Positions 33,843 through 43,972 of a DNA stretch of 64,000 nt are shown here, piece after piece. How positions within the stretch are numbered: position 1 is the stretch's first letter; each line of letters begins with the position of its first letter. Under the pieces are notes generated by a model. The model did not search any database, was not told the DNA's origin, and was given only the letters and a program-made list of their open reading frames with translations. Both the position numbers and the translations under genes were made by a program. This stretch comes from Brevibacterium siliguriense (GTDB taxonomy: Bacteria > Actinomycetota > Actinomycetes > Actinomycetales > Brevibacteriaceae), in the NCBI RefSeq assembly GCF_900105315.1, contig NZ_LT629766.1:62001-126000 (forward strand), written 5' to 3'.

Positions 33843-36434
33843 CTACTCACTCGTCGTTCCCGATGCCACGGGTGCCCCGCCTCGGCGCGGAATCGTCAGC
33901 ACAGCGGTGAACCCGCCGCCAGGGGTCGGCTCGGCGCTCAGCTCGATTCCCATCGCCCGGCACAGGCCCAATGCGACCGCCATGCCCAGTCCGAGCCCCT
34001 TCGTGTTGAACTCGTTGAGCCTGGTGAACGGGTTGAAGATGCTCTCAAGCGCCTCCGCCCCCACCCCGGGACCGGAGTCGGCGATGCGCAGGTGCACCGC
34101 GCCGGTGCCTGTGGAGGAGTCGATCGTGATCGGGGCCCCTTCGCCGTATTTCACGGAGTTCTCGATGATGTTGACCAGCACGCGTTCGACGAGCCCCGCA
34201 TCGACGTCGACCCAGGTCTCGGGGTCGACGTCGACAGTGATCCGCGGCTGCCCATCGCTGTCGCCGTCACCGGCCGCGGACCCGCGCGACTGAACCTCGT
34301 CGAGTTCTTCCAGCGCCGAGGCGACGACATCGGCCACGAGCACCGGTGCCGTTGAGATCGTCACCGCCCCGGATTGGATGCGGCTCATGTCGAGGAGGTT
34401 GTCGATGAGCTTCTCGAGGCGCTGGGCCCCGTGCTCGATGGTCGTGAGCATGAGCTTCTGGTCGGATTCCGAGAGCTCGATCTCGTCGAGCAGCAGCGTC
34501 GACGTCGCCGTGGTGATCGCGCCCAGCGGCGTGCGCAGATCGTGGGAGACCGCGGTGAGCAGGGCGGTGCGCACGGCGTTGCCGGCCGACAGTTCTTTGG
34601 CCTCGGTGCGGCTGCGCTGCAGGGCCGATTCCGTGAGTACCCGCAGAAGCCTGCCCGCATAGGCGTCGAGGATCCGCTGCTCGCCGGCGCTGAGCGGTCG
34701 GCCCTTCAGCGCCAGCGAGGCGTCCTCGTCGAGGTCGATGACCTCGCTCGCTACTGCCCGTGATGCGATCGGTTCCCCCGCCGAGGCGGCCGCCACGTCC
34801 GCGCCGCCCGCGCGGTCGGCGCGGACGAATAGGGTGACCCCGTCGAGGGCGAAGCTCGTGCAGATGCCGGCGACCATCGACTCGGGGCTGTCTCCCTCGG
34901 CCATCATCGATCCCGCGAGCTCGCTGAGCACACCTGCCTCGTGCTCGGCGGCTTGGGCCTGCCGGGTGCGGCGTGCGGCCAGGTCGACGACCGTGGCCAC
35001 GGCCACGGCGACCGCGACGAAGATGACGAGCGCGAGGATGTTCTCGAACTGTCGCACCGTCAGCGAGTTCACTGGATGGGTGAAGAAGAAATTGATGAGC
35101 CCGGCCCCGAATACGGCCGTCATCACCGCCGGCCACAGTCCGCCGATGAGCGCGACGAGCACGACGACGGTGATATAGGCGAGGAAGTTCATGCTCAGCG
35201 AGGTCGACCCGGGGCCGAGCCCGACGAACAGGGTCGTGAGCAGCAGCGGGGCGAGTGCGCCGACGACCCAGCCGAGGATGCGGCGAACCTGCGAGAGCGG
35301 ATTCTCCCGGGTTCGTTCCCGATCCACCTGCCAGAACTTGGCTGCCTGGGCGTGGGTGACCATGTGCACGTCGATGTCGGCGGCAGCGCTGATCACGCGG
35401 TTGGCCACGCCGGGGCCGAACACGCGCCGGTACCACGGGGTGCGCGAGACTCCGAGGACGATCTGCGAGGCGTTGAGGGTGCGGGCGAACTCGATGAGGG
35501 CCTTGGCGACATCGTCTCCGACCACGGTGTGCCAGACGGCGTTGTTCGCCTCGGCGAGTTCGCGAGCGGAGAGCAGGTGCGGGGCGCCCGAACGGCGGGT
35601 GCCGTCGGGTTCGATGACGTGGACGACGTGGAGTTCGCGGCCGGCGATCCGGCCGGCGATGCGCAGTCCGCGCCGGATGAGCGTCGTCGATTCCGGTCCG
35701 CCGGTGACGGCGACGAGGATCCGGTCGCGCGCAGCCCAGGTGGCGCGGATGCCCTTTTCATCGCGGTACTTCTCGAGTCCTTCGTCGACCCGGTCGGCCA
35801 GCCACAACAAGGCGAGTTCGCGCAGCGCGGTGAGGTTGCCGAGCCGAAAGTAGTTCGACATCGCGGCGTCGACCTTCTCCGCCGCGTAGATCCGACCGTC
35901 GACCAGGCGGGTCCGCAGGGCGGCGGGGCTGATGTCGATGAGTTCGACCTCGTCGGCGGCGCGGAGAAACGGGTCGGGCACGCGTTCAGCCTGGTTGCGG
36001 CCGATGATCGCACCGACGACGTCACCGAGCGATTCGAGGTGCTGGATGTTCACCGTCGTGAACACGTCGATGCCGGCAGCGAGGATCGTCTCGACGTCCT
36101 CCCACCGTTTCGTTCGGGTCTCAGCCCCGCCCGGCACATTCGTATGAGCGAGCTCGTCGATGATGACGAGTTCGGGCGCCCGCGCAAGCACCCCCTCGGT
36201 GTCGAGTTCGTGAAACGTCCGTCCCCGGTAGTCGACCGGGCGGCGGTCGATCGTCTCGAATCCCTCGGCGAGTGACCGGGTGAAGGCACGTCCGTGGTCC
36301 TCGACGATGCCGATGACGACGTCGCGGCCGTTGCCTGCTGCAGTGGCCGCGGCCTCGAGCATCGCGACGGTCTTGCCGACCCCGGGCGCATAGCCGAGGA
36401 AGACCGTGAGCGTGCCCCGCCGAGGTGAGCCCAT
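33843..36434 (-). CDS. kdpD: Sensor histidine kinase KdpD
   Basis: The 863-residue protein has the full KdpD architecture. The N-terminal KdpD domain has Walker A GYAPGVGKT (14-22) and VIIDELAHTNVPG, then a USP-like domain from about 245 (DRILVAVTGGPESTTLIRRG). Four membrane helices follow near 400-490 (DUF4118), then a GAF-like region. The kinase core has the phospho-accepting histidine in AVSHDLRTPLG near 629 and the ATPase motifs NIIENSVKYGEG, DSGPGVG and GLGLGMA. It senses K+ limitation or turgor and phosphorylates KdpE. Its ATG overlaps the kdpC stop by one base. Confidence 0.95.
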   Translation of the reverse strand: MGSPRRGTLTVFLGYAPGVGKTVAMLEAAATAAGNGRDVVIGIVEDHGRAFTRSLAEGFETIDRRPVDYRGRTFHELDTEGVLARAPELVIIDELAHTNVPGGAETRTKRWEDVETILAAGIDVFTTVNIQHLESLGDVVGAIIGRNQAERVPDPFLRAADEVELIDISPAALRTRLVDGRIYAAEKVDAAMSNYFRLGNLTALRELALLWLADRVDEGLEKYRDEKGIRATWAARDRILVAVTGGPESTTLIRRGLRIAGRIAGRELHVVHVIEPDGTRRSGAPHLLSARELAEANNAVWHTVVGDDVAKALIEFARTLNASQIVLGVSRTPWYRRVFGPGVANRVISAAADIDVHMVTHAQAAKFWQVDRERTRENPLSQVRRILGWVVGALAPLLLTTLFVGLGPGSTSLSMNFLAYITVVVLVALIGGLWPAVMTAVFGAGLINFFFTHPVNSLTVRQFENILALVIFVAVAVAVATVVDLAARRTRQAQAAEHEAGVLSELAGSMMAEGDSPESMVAGICTSFALDGVTLFVRADRAGGADVAAASAGEPIASRAVASEVIDLDEDASLALKGRPLSAGEQRILDAYAGRLLRVLTESALQRSRTEAKELSAGNAVRTALLTAVSHDLRTPLGAITTATSTLLLDEIELSESDQKLMLTTIEHGAQRLEKLIDNLLDMSRIQSGAVTISTAPVLVADVVASALEELDEVQSRGSAAGDGDSDGQPRITVDVDPETWVDVDAGLVERVLVNIIENSVKYGEGAPITIDSSTGTGAVHLRIADSGPGVGAEALESIFNPFTRLNEFNTKGLGLGMAVALGLCRAMGIELSAEPTPGGGFTAVLTIPRRGGAPVASGTTSE

Positions 36435-37069
36435 CAGCGTCCGCCGGTCGATGTGGTCGATGCGTGTGTGGACTCTCCGTCGTTCGTCTCCACGTGCGCA
36501 GACGAACCGTTCGCGAGGTCGTTGTTGAGGGTGACGACGTTGACGTGAGGCTCACCGATGAAGCCGAGCACCGGGTCCTGGGTGTTCGCCTCGACCATCT
36601 CGGCCACGTCCTTCCTGCTCAGTCCCGTCTCCCGCGCGACGCGGGGGACCTGGAGTCGAGCATACTCAGGGCTGATGTCCGGATCGAGACCAGACGCAGA
36701 GGCTGTCAGGGCATCCGCAGGAATGCTCGCCGGGTCGACGCGCTCGCGGCTCGCGATCCGGGAGCGGCGGTCGGCGATCTGTGTGAGGAGTTCGGGACTG
36801 TTCGCTGCGAGGTTCGTCGCTCCGGAGGCCAGTCCGTCATAGTCATCAGCCGACGGCCGGGGGAAGAACCATTCGTCTCCGGTCACGGGTTGAGCGAGGT
36901 GGGCGTTGCCGACGACCTCGCCGGCGCTGTTGCGGATCGACGCTTCTTGGGCGGGCATGAGGCGGCCGATCGCGACCATCATCAACGGGTACGCGAGGCC
37001 GAGAACGAGCGTGAGCACGAGGAGCATGCGCGCCCCGGTGAGGATCTGGCGGCCGAAGATGGGGAGCAT
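36434..37069 (-). CDS. kdpC: Potassium-transporting ATPase subunit C
   Basis: A 211-residue protein with one N-terminal membrane helix (LTGARMLLVLTLVLGLAYPLMMVAIG) and an extracytoplasmic domain containing DISPEYARLQVPRVARETGLS. This is the KdpC fold that stabilises the KdpFABC complex. Its tail from about 190 is rich in S, T and H (VETNDGESTHASTTSTGGR) and longer than in most relatives. ATG at 37069 with AAAGGAC upstream. Located 27 bases after kdpB. Confidence 0.93.
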   Translation of the reverse strand: MLPIFGRQILTGARMLLVLTLVLGLAYPLMMVAIGRLMPAQEASIRNSAGEVVGNAHLAQPVTGDEWFFPRPSADDYDGLASGATNLAANSPELLTQIADRRSRIASRERVDPASIPADALTASASGLDPDISPEYARLQVPRVARETGLSRKDVAEMVEANTQDPVLGFIGEPHVNVVTLNNDLANGSSAHVETNDGESTHASTTSTGGR

Positions 37070-37096
37070 GATGGTTGTCCTTTCGAGGTGAACAGT

Positions 37097-39121
37097 TCAG
37101 AGCAGCGGGGCGATGACTGAGTCGATGAGTTTGATGCCGATGAACGGGACGATGAGCCCGCCGAGGCCGAAGACGAGAAGGTTCATCCGCAGCAGCGACG
37201 AGGCCGTCCGCGCCCGGAACCTGACCCCGCGCAGCGCGACAGGGATGAGGGCGAGAATGATGAGGGCGTTGAAGATCACCGCGGACAGGATCGCCGAGGC
37301 GGGGCTGTGCAGACCCATGATGTTGAGCGCCCCGAGCCCGGGGAAGGCAAGGAGGAACATCGCCGGGATGATCGCGAAGTACTTCGCGACGTCGTTGGCG
37401 ATCGAGAACGTCGTCAGCGCTCCGCGGGTGATGAGCAGCTGCTTGCCGATTCCGACGATGTCGATGAGCTTCGTGGGATCCGAATCGAGGTCGACGAGGT
37501 TGCCGGCCTCCTTCGCCGCGGTCGTTCCCGTATTCATCGCGACCCCGACATCGGCCTGGGCAAGCGCGGGTGCGTCATTCGTCCCGTCCCCGGTCATTGC
37601 AACCATCCGGCCCCCGGCCTGCTCGGTCTTGATGAGGGCGAGCTTGTCTTCCGGGGTCGCCTCGGCGAGGAAATCATCGACACCGGCCTCACGGGCGATC
37701 GCCCGGGCTGTGAGTTCGTTGTCGCCGGTGATCATCACCGTCCGGATCCCCATCTCCCGCAGGGTTGCGAATCGTTCGGCCATGCCCGGTTTGACGATGT
37801 CGCGGAGGTCGATGACGCCGAGCACCTGTGCTGTGGATTCGACCGCCTCGGCGACGAGCAGTGCGGTGCCGCCCCCTGTGTTGATGCGTTCGACCTCGGC
37901 GGTCGCGGCTTCGGGGATCTCGGCGTCGCGGTCGCGCGCCCACGAGATGACCTCCTTCGCCGCGCCCTTGACGACGGTGCGGGTGCCCGAGCCGACAGGG
38001 AGGACGATTCCGGACAGGCGGGTCGTCGCGGAGAACGGAATGAACTCGGCCTCCGGGTAGGCCTCGAGGCCCACGGCGTCGATGCGGAACTCCGCCTCGG
38101 CGAGGGTGACGACGGACCGACCCTCGGGGGTGTCATCGGCCAAGGAGGACAGCCGGGCCGCCTCGGCGATCTGCGCGGGTGTGTTCGACCCCAAGGGAAT
38201 GAAATCGGTGGCCTGCCGGTCGCCCATCGTGATCGTGCCGGTCTTGTCGAGCAGAAGTGTGGACACGTCACCGGCGGCCTCGACGGCCCTGCCGGACTTC
38301 GCGAGCACATTCGCCGCGACCAGCCGGTCCATGCCGGCTATGCCGATCGCCGAGAGCAGTGCGCCGATCGTCGTCGGGATGAGGCAGACGAGGAGCGCGA
38401 TGAGCACGGTCAGCGGCTGCTGGGCGCCGGAGAATGCAGCGATCGGGGCGAGGCTGGCCACGACGAGGATGAAGATGACGGTGAGCACGGAGAGGAAGAC
38501 GCCGAGGGCCACCTCGTTGGGGGTCTTCTGCCGGTTCGCGCCCTCGACCATCGAGATCATCCGGTCGAGGAAGCTCTCGCCGGGGCTCGCGGTCACGGTC
38601 ACGGTGATCGAGTCGGAGAGCACCTTCGTCCCGCCCGTGACGGCGCATCGGTCACCGCCGGCCTCACGGATGACGGGCGCGGACTCGCCGGTGATGGCAG
38701 ATTCATCGACGGTGGCCGCACCCTCGATGACGTCACCGTCGCCGGGGATCGTCTCGCCTGCGGTGACGAGCACCAAGTCCCCGGCCCGAAGCTGTGAGGC
38801 GGGCACGGTTTCGGCCTCCCCGCCCGGCAGAACGCGGGTTGCGTCGACGCTGACCCGGCTGGCCCGCAGGGAGTCGGCCTGAGCCTTGCCCCGTCCCTCG
38901 GCGAGTGCCTCGGCGGCGTTGGCGAAGACGACGGTCAGCCATAGCCAGATGCTGATCGCCCAGGTGAAACGGGTCGGGTCGATGATGGCGAGGATGAGGG
39001 TGATGGCGGCGCCGATCTCGACGAGGAACATCACGGGGTTACGCCAGGCGGTGCGCGGGTCGAGTTTCTTCAGCCCAAGCAGGCTCGCCTGAAGGAGGGC
39101 GGTGGCAGTGATGGTTCTCAT
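37097..39121 (-). CDS. kdpB: Potassium-transporting P-type ATPase subunit B
   Basis: From ATG 39121 the protein has 674 residues and all P-type ATPase hallmarks: the TGES loop in [12 protein letters not shown] near 154, the phosphorylated aspartate in [14 protein letters not shown] near 293, and the hinge [18 protein letters not shown] with the conserved ND pair. KdpB hydrolyses ATP to drive K+ import through KdpA. The ATG is one base after the kdpA stop. A longer open frame upstream is only the shadow of kdpA in another frame. Length matches the family (about 680). Confidence 0.95.
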   Translation of the reverse strand: MRTITATALLQASLLGLKKLDPRTAWRNPVMFLVEIGAAITLILAIIDPTRFTWAISIWLWLTVVFANAAEALAEGRGKAQADSLRASRVSVDATRVLPGGEAETVPASQLRAGDLVLVTAGETIPGDGDVIEGAATVDESAITGESAPVIREAGGDRCAVTGGTKVLSDSITVTVTASPGESFLDRMISMVEGANRQKTPNEVALGVFLSVLTVIFILVVASLAPIAAFSGAQQPLTVLIALLVCLIPTTIGALLSAIGIAGMDRLVAANVLAKSGRAVEAAGDVSTLLLDKTGTITMGDRQATDFIPLGSNTPAQIAEAARLSSLADDTPEGRSVVTLAEAEFRIDAVGLEAYPEAEFIPFSATTRLSGIVLPVGSGTRTVVKGAAKEVISWARDRDAEIPEAATAEVERINTGGGTALLVAEAVESTAQVLGVIDLRDIVKPGMAERFATLREMGIRTVMITGDNELTARAIAREAGVDDFLAEATPEDKLALIKTEQAGGRMVAMTGDGTNDAPALAQADVGVAMNTGTTAAKEAGNLVDLDSDPTKLIDIVGIGKQLLITRGALTTFSIANDVAKYFAIIPAMFLLAFPGLGALNIMGLHSPASAILSAVIFNALIILALIPVALRGVRFRARTASSLLRMNLLVFGLGGLIVPFIGIKLIDSVIAPLL

Positions 39122-39122
39122 C

Positions 39123-40853
39123 TCACATGAGTCCTTCGTTGATCGGTCCCAGTGCGAGCACGGGGAGGAAGGTGAGGGCGCTGATGACGAAGCCGATGCC
39201 GACGACGACCCCGACGAACAGGGGGCGGTGGGTGGGCAGGGTGCCCGGGCTCGCCTCGGCGGGGGTCTGTTCGGCCAACGCCCCGGCGAGCGCGAGGACG
39301 GCACCGATCGGCACGAGGCGGCCGAGCAGCATGCCGGTCGCCAGGGCGATGTTGAAGAACGGGGTGTCCGCGTCAAGGCCGGCGAACGCGGAGCCGTTGT
39401 TGTTCGCCGCCGAGGTGAAGGCGTAGAGGATCTCGGACAGGGCGTGCGGGTTGAGTCCGGTGGCGGTCTGGGTTGATGGGTCCGTGACGTTGCCGCCGGA
39501 TTGGATCGCCGAGGTGGTGTTGAGGACCGAATCGAGCGTGCCCGGCCACAGCGTGGCCACGGCGGTGCCGATCAGGGCGAGGGCCGGGGAGACCAGGATG
39601 AAGGTGCTCGCCAGTGTGATCTCGGTCCGGCCGATGCGTTTGCCGAGGAACTCCGGGGTGCGGCCGACCATGAGCCCGCAGACGAAGACGGCGATGATCG
39701 CGACGATGAGCATGCCGTAGAGGCCGGAGCCGACGCCGCCGGGAGCGATCTCGCCGATCATCATGTTGAGCATGAGCACCGCTCCGCCGAGGCCCGAGTA
39801 GCTCGAGTGGGCCGAGTCGATCGCTCCCGTCGAAGTCAGCGTCGTGGCCACGGCGAAGAAGGCCGAAGGAATGATGCCGAATCGGGTCTCGCGTCCTTCC
39901 ATCGCCGCACCTGCGGCCTGGGAGGCAGGGGTGGCTGTCGTCGTTTCGAGGGCGATGACGGCGGCCAGTGAGAGGACGAAGAAGGTGGCCATGGCCGCGA
40001 GGATCGCCCACCCATGTTTGCGGCTGCCGACCATGATGCCGAAGGTGCGCGGCAGTGCCGAGGGGATGAGCAGGATGAGGAAGACGTTCGCGAGGTTGAC
40101 CAGGGCGCTCGGTGCCGAGAGCGGGTGGGCCGAGTTCGCGTTGAAGAATCCGCCGCCGTTCGTGCCCAGGTGTTTGATGACCTCCTGACTGGCGTCGGGT
40201 CCGCCGGGGATGGTCTGGGTCGACTGGGCACCTCCGGTGACGGTGTGGACGACCTGGTCGGGGGTGAGATTGTCGATGACGCCGAGGCCGATGTAGATGA
40301 TCGCGAAGATCATTGAGATCGGGAGCAGGATGCGCAGGGTGGCACGGGTGAGGTCGACCCAGAAGTTGCCGATGAACAGGGAGGTCGAGCGCATGAGGCC
40401 GCGGATGAGGGCGACGGCCACGGCGATGCCGACGGCGGCGGAGACGAAGTTCTGGACGGCGAGGCCGGCCATCTGGGCGAGGAAGCCCATCGTCGTCTCA
40501 CCGGCGTAGGACTGCCAGTTCGTGTTCGTGGCGAAGGAGACCGCGGTGTTGACTGCTTGGTCGACGGGGACGGCAGGGTGCCCGTTGGACAGCGGGAGGA
40601 GGTGTTGGAGACGAAGCAGGCCGAAGAGGACGACGAGGGAGACAGCCGTGAACCCGAGGACCGAGAGGAAGTAGGTCCTCCACCGCTGTTCTGAGGAGGA
40701 GTCGACGCCGGTGAGGCGGTAGAGGACGGACTCGACGCGAGCATCCTTCTCCGAGAGGAATACTCGGGCCATGTAAGTGCCGAGCGGAACATGGGCCGCG
40801 GCAAGAAGCGCGAGGACGAGCAGAACTTGTGTGATCCCGGTGAACCAACTCAT
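39123..40853 (-). CDS. kdpA: Potassium-transporting ATPase subunit A
   Basis: From ATG 40853 (GGGAG upstream) the protein has 576 residues and about 10-12 membrane segments. It contains the four SKT-type selectivity regions, such as [18 protein letters not shown] near 105, [15 protein letters not shown] near 225, and [15 protein letters not shown] near 475. KdpA is the K+-binding subunit of the Kdp complex. The frame stays open to 40922 but that extension has no ribosome site. No kdpF-like small hydrophobic peptide precedes it. Confidence 0.95.
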   Translation of the reverse strand: MSWFTGITQVLLVLALLAAAHVPLGTYMARVFLSEKDARVESVLYRLTGVDSSSEQRWRTYFLSVLGFTAVSLVVLFGLLRLQHLLPLSNGHPAVPVDQAVNTAVSFATNTNWQSYAGETTMGFLAQMAGLAVQNFVSAAVGIAVAVALIRGLMRSTSLFIGNFWVDLTRATLRILLPISMIFAIIYIGLGVIDNLTPDQVVHTVTGGAQSTQTIPGGPDASQEVIKHLGTNGGGFFNANSAHPLSAPSALVNLANVFLILLIPSALPRTFGIMVGSRKHGWAILAAMATFFVLSLAAVIALETTTATPASQAAGAAMEGRETRFGIIPSAFFAVATTLTSTGAIDSAHSSYSGLGGAVLMLNMMIGEIAPGGVGSGLYGMLIVAIIAVFVCGLMVGRTPEFLGKRIGRTEITLASTFILVSPALALIGTAVATLWPGTLDSVLNTTSAIQSGGNVTDPSTQTATGLNPHALSEILYAFTSAANNNGSAFAGLDADTPFFNIALATGMLLGRLVPIGAVLALAGALAEQTPAEASPGTLPTHRPLFVGVVVGIGFVISALTFLPVLALGPINEGLM

Positions 40854-40934
40854 GGCCTGCTCTCCCGGTTCAGGCGGGACTGGGGGCACGAGCGGACCTG
40901 GCGCGTACCGGACTCGGGGCACAGGCCATCAGCC

Positions 40935-40950
40935 GGCCGCCTCGGCGATG
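40935..40950. repeat. Copy of the iterated motif in the kdp leader
   Basis: GGCCGCCTCGGCGATG lies in the untranslated leader of the kdp operon, about 80-100 bases before the kdpA ATG. It is a non-coding occurrence of the recurring motif. Confidence 0.5.
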
Positions 40951-41002
40951 TAGTGAGTGACATGAGTCCATCTCACCGCTGTGCGAACCGATCGGAGGGT
41001 GA

Positions 41003-41019
41003 TCTTAACGCGGTCTTGA
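41003..41019 (-). promoter_or_regulatory. Candidate KdpE binding site upstream of kdpA
   Basis: Read on the minus strand, TCAAGA and TTAAGA occur as direct repeats with an 11-base period (TCAAGACCGCGTTAAGATC). OmpR/PhoB-type regulators such as KdpE bind direct repeats with this helical spacing. The site is about 150 bases upstream of the kdpA start and is AT-richer than its surroundings. The link to KdpE is inferred. Confidence 0.5.
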
Positions 41020-41049
41020 CACCTCCCAACACAACCCCAACACCCCTCC

Positions 41050-41111
41050 TTGCTACCCGACGGCGGCCCAGCAACCTCGCGCGAGGTTGCTGGGCCGCCG
41101 TCGGGTAGCAA
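41050..41111. repeat. Palindromic REP-like repeat, copy D
   Basis: A perfect 31-bp inverted repeat without loop: TTGCTACCCGACGGCGGCCC continues to AGCAACCTCGC and is mirrored exactly. It abuts the TAA stop of the FrdA-like gene (41112) and lies upstream of the kdp promoter. It is the longest uninterrupted stem of the family. Confidence 0.9.
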
Positions 41112-42869
41112 TTATTCGACGAGTTTGCCTTCTTGGCTGATTTCGCCGGTGTGCATGAGTGCTGCGACATCCGGCGAGACCGCGGGGATCGACTCGCGGA
41201 CGACTCCGGCGGACGGAGACCAGACCAGATTGACCTGCAGCCCCGGATCCATCTCGGGAAAGTCGCTGCGGTTGTGACAGCCGCGGGTCTCCCGGCGCTC
41301 CAGCGCGCATTCGAGGGTGGCCCGGGCGGCAAGCACCGACGAGCGCAGGTCGAAGGCATGGGAGAGGTCGGCGAACCCGGCGATGTCCGGGTGGATGCCG
41401 ACGTCCGCCATCCGCTCCTCGATGCCGGCGAGCTTCTCCAACCCGGCCACCAGACCGGCCTCGTCGCGGACGACTCCGGCGTGCTCGGTCATGAGGTTGC
41501 GGACCTCGCGCTGCAAGGCTCGCACGTTCTCCCTGCCCTCAGCCTCCAGCAGCTCGGAGATCTCAGACCTCGCCTCGGCAACCGCGGCATGCGACCGCAC
41601 CTGCGCCTCCAACGAATCGGAGTACGCGACGGCGGAACGGCCGACGATGCGGCCGAAGACGAGGAGCTCGATGAGCGAGTTCCCGCCCAACCGGTTCGCC
41701 CCGTGCAGACCGGACGAGGCCTCGCCGATAGCCCACAGACCCTCGACGTCGGTGCTGTGATCGACCGGGTCGACCCACACCCCGCCCATCGAGTAATGCG
41801 CGGTCGGGGCGATCTCGATCGGCGAGGCCGTGATGTCGAGCATCTGCGTCTCCATGAGCGTCTGGAACACCCTGGGCAGCCGGTTCATGATGGTCTCGCG
41901 CGGCAGGTGGGACACGTCGAGCCAGACACCGCCGTTCTCGGTGCCGCGGCCCTCTGCGATCTCCGTATAGGCGGCCAGTGCCACCCTGTCACGGGTCGAG
42001 AGTTCCATCCGCTGCGGGTCGTAGCGTTCCATGAACCGCTCCCCCAGACCATTGCGCAGGATGCCGCCCTCGCCGCGGGCCGCCTCGGAGACGAGCGTGC
42101 CGGCGGCGTTCTCAGGTTCGATGATGCCCGAAGGGTGGAACTGGACGAGCTCGGCATCGCGCAGTCGGGCCCCGGCCTCGACGGCCAGGCGGAAGGAGTC
42201 ACCGGTGTTCTCGTCCCGGCGTGATGAAGTGCGTCGCCAGATCCGGTTGTGTCCGCCGGCGGCGAGGATGACGGCATCGGCGTGGATCCGGTACCCAGTG
42301 CCGTCGATGACGTCGAAGCCATAGGCACCGAAGATACGACCGTCGGCAACGAGCAGCTTCGTGATGTAGACCCGGTCGAGGATCGGGATGTCTAAGGCTT
42401 CGGCGCGACGAATGAGGGTGCGCTGGATTTCCAGCCCCGTGTAGTCGCCGGCGAAAGCGGTGCGACGCCAGGTGTGGGCGCCGAAGAAGCGCTGAGAGAT
42501 CCGACCGTCGTCCTCCTTCGCGAAGTCCATTCCATATCGCTCCAGGTCAGCGATGCCTTCAGCTGCTCCCTGGGTGACGATTTCGACGGTGCGGGGGTTG
42601 GCGAGGTCATAGGATTCCTTGATCGTGTCGGCCGCGTGCTGCTGCCAGGTATCGTCCGGGTCCATCGTCGCCAGGGCCGCGTTGATGCCGCCGGCGGCCA
42701 GCGAGGTGTGCGCGTCCTCTTTCGGTCGTTTGCCGACGGCGAGGACGTCAGCGCCGGCTTCGGCGACCTCGATCGCGGCCCGCAGACCCGATCCGCCGGT
42801 TCCGATGACCAGCACCGAGGTGGAGATGGAGTGTTCTTTTCGGCGGGATCCGCCCTGTGTGGTGTTCAT
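41112..42869 (-). CDS. FrdA/SdhA/L-aspartate oxidase-family flavoprotein, solitary
   Basis: The 585-residue protein has an N-terminal FAD site (VLVIGTGGSGLRAAIEVAEAG), the TSLAAGGINAAL loop, the substrate/catalytic segment HPSGIIEPE...SEAARGEGGILRN with RDRVALA, HYSMGGVWVD and ASSGLHGANRLGGNSL, then the helical C-terminal domain. Members oxidise succinate, reduce fumarate, or oxidise aspartate. No iron-sulfur or membrane-anchor subunit and no nadA/nadC neighbour is present, so its electron partner is unknown. Start taken as ATG 42869, downstream of a plausible promoter (TTGACT, 18 bases, TATGGG). In-frame ATGs at 42893 and 42911 are alternatives. Confidence 0.82.
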   Translation of the reverse strand: MNTTQGGSRRKEHSISTSVLVIGTGGSGLRAAIEVAEAGADVLAVGKRPKEDAHTSLAAGGINAALATMDPDDTWQQHAADTIKESYDLANPRTVEIVTQGAAEGIADLERYGMDFAKEDDGRISQRFFGAHTWRRTAFAGDYTGLEIQRTLIRRAEALDIPILDRVYITKLLVADGRIFGAYGFDVIDGTGYRIHADAVILAAGGHNRIWRRTSSRRDENTGDSFRLAVEAGARLRDAELVQFHPSGIIEPENAAGTLVSEAARGEGGILRNGLGERFMERYDPQRMELSTRDRVALAAYTEIAEGRGTENGGVWLDVSHLPRETIMNRLPRVFQTLMETQMLDITASPIEIAPTAHYSMGGVWVDPVDHSTDVEGLWAIGEASSGLHGANRLGGNSLIELLVFGRIVGRSAVAYSDSLEAQVRSHAAVAEARSEISELLEAEGRENVRALQREVRNLMTEHAGVVRDEAGLVAGLEKLAGIEERMADVGIHPDIAGFADLSHAFDLRSSVLAARATLECALERRETRGCHNRSDFPEMDPGLQVNLVWSPSAGVVRESIPAVSPDVAALMHTGEISQEGKLVE

Positions 42870-42927
42870 GGAATCCACTATGGAACCGGCCATCCCATAC
42901 GTCCAATGCATTGTTTGAGTCAAGTCG

Positions 42928-42942
42928 ATAGATATATGCTAT
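42928..42942. promoter_or_regulatory. LysR-type T-N11-A operator in the divergent region
   Basis: ATAGATATATGCTAT contains the inverted arms ATAG/CTAT and fits the LysR-type T-N11-A rule. It lies between the divergently transcribed flavoprotein and LysR genes, close to both promoters. A perfect palindrome CAATGCATTG sits nearby at 42904-42913. Confidence 0.55.
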
Positions 42943-42972
42943 TGGTATGCCTGACCTGCACGGAGACCGATC

Positions 42973-43926
42973 ATGAACCTCGAACAGCTGAGAAGCTTCG
43001 CCGAGGTGGCCGCCACCGGCCATTTCACGAAAGCCGCCGCGACGCTCCACTTGGCCCAGCCTTCATTGTCGAGGCAGATCTCGACTCTGGAGAGGGAGCT
43101 CGGGGCCGAGCTCTTCCACCGCGCGCACGGACACATCACACTCACTGACGCCGGCCAGACCCTGCTGCCGACGGCGAAACGGATGCTCGCCGACGCCGAG
43201 GCGGTCCGCCGTGACATGGATGAGCTGGCCGGTCTGCGGCGCGGCCGCGTCCGACTGGGTGCGACCCCGACCCTGTGCGTGAGCCTCGTGGCCGAGGCGA
43301 TCAGCCGGTTCCACACCGCCCATCCCGGCGTCGAACTCGAGCTCGTCGAGAAAGGCTCCCGAGAGCTCATCGAGGCCCTAGCCGGCGGCGAGCTCGACCT
43401 CGCGCTCATCACCCGCACCTTCAACCTCGCCCCGCAGATGCCCCGACTGAGTCTGCGCGGGATCCTCGCCGAGGATCTCGTCGTCATCGCCGCCGCCGGT
43501 TCCGATCTGCTCACCGCGGATCGTGCAATGACCGATGGGATCACCCTCGCCGAGGTAGCCGACCGTCCCCAGGTCCTGTTCCATCACGGCTACGACCTCA
43601 GGGAGGCGACCTCGGCGGCGTTCGACTCCGCCGGCCTGAGGCCCCGAGTCGTCGTCGAAGGAGTGGAGATGGATGCGGCTCTGCGCTTCGTCGAACGCGG
43701 CCTCGGGGTCGCGATCGTCCCGGCCATGGTCCTCGTCGACCGACCTCTGCTGAAATCGGTGCCGTTGGTCAACCCACGGCTGCCGCGCACGGTCAGCCTC
43801 GCCAAGCGCGCGGACGTGCGGGCGACGAGGGCCGCCTCGGCGATGGAGTCGACGGTCCTGTCCACCGCCCGCACCCTCACCGAGGTCGAACCCGGCCTCA
43901 CCGACTACGTGCGGGTACTCGAGTGA
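42973..43926 (+). CDS. LysR family transcriptional regulator
   Basis: A 317-residue regulator with the LysR winged helix at 1-60 (MNLEQLRSFAEVAATGHFTKAAATLHLAQPSLSRQISTLERELGAELF) and a periplasmic-binding-like effector domain from about 90 (GRVRLGATPTLCVSLVAEAI). It diverges from the flavoprotein gene with a 103-base gap holding a T-N11-A site, the usual arrangement for a LysR regulator and its target. The effector is probably the flavoprotein's substrate or product, such as a dicarboxylate (inference). Confidence 0.9.
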   Translation: MNLEQLRSFAEVAATGHFTKAAATLHLAQPSLSRQISTLERELGAELFHRAHGHITLTDAGQTLLPTAKRMLADAEAVRRDMDELAGLRRGRVRLGATPTLCVSLVAEAISRFHTAHPGVELELVEKGSRELIEALAGGELDLALITRTFNLAPQMPRLSLRGILAEDLVVIAAAGSDLLTADRAMTDGITLAEVADRPQVLFHHGYDLREATSAAFDSAGLRPRVVVEGVEMDAALRFVERGLGVAIVPAMVLVDRPLLKSVPLVNPRLPRTVSLAKRADVRATRAASAMESTVLSTARTLTEVEPGLTDYVRVLE

Positions 43927-43972
43927 GTGGTTCCCCGCTCAGCGCACAGGCGCGCCGACACAGCACCGAACC

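Noticed and set aside
40854..40980. A 36-codon frame before kdpA as kdpF
   Set aside because: It is hydrophilic ([17 protein letters not shown]...) whereas KdpF is a single hydrophobic helix.
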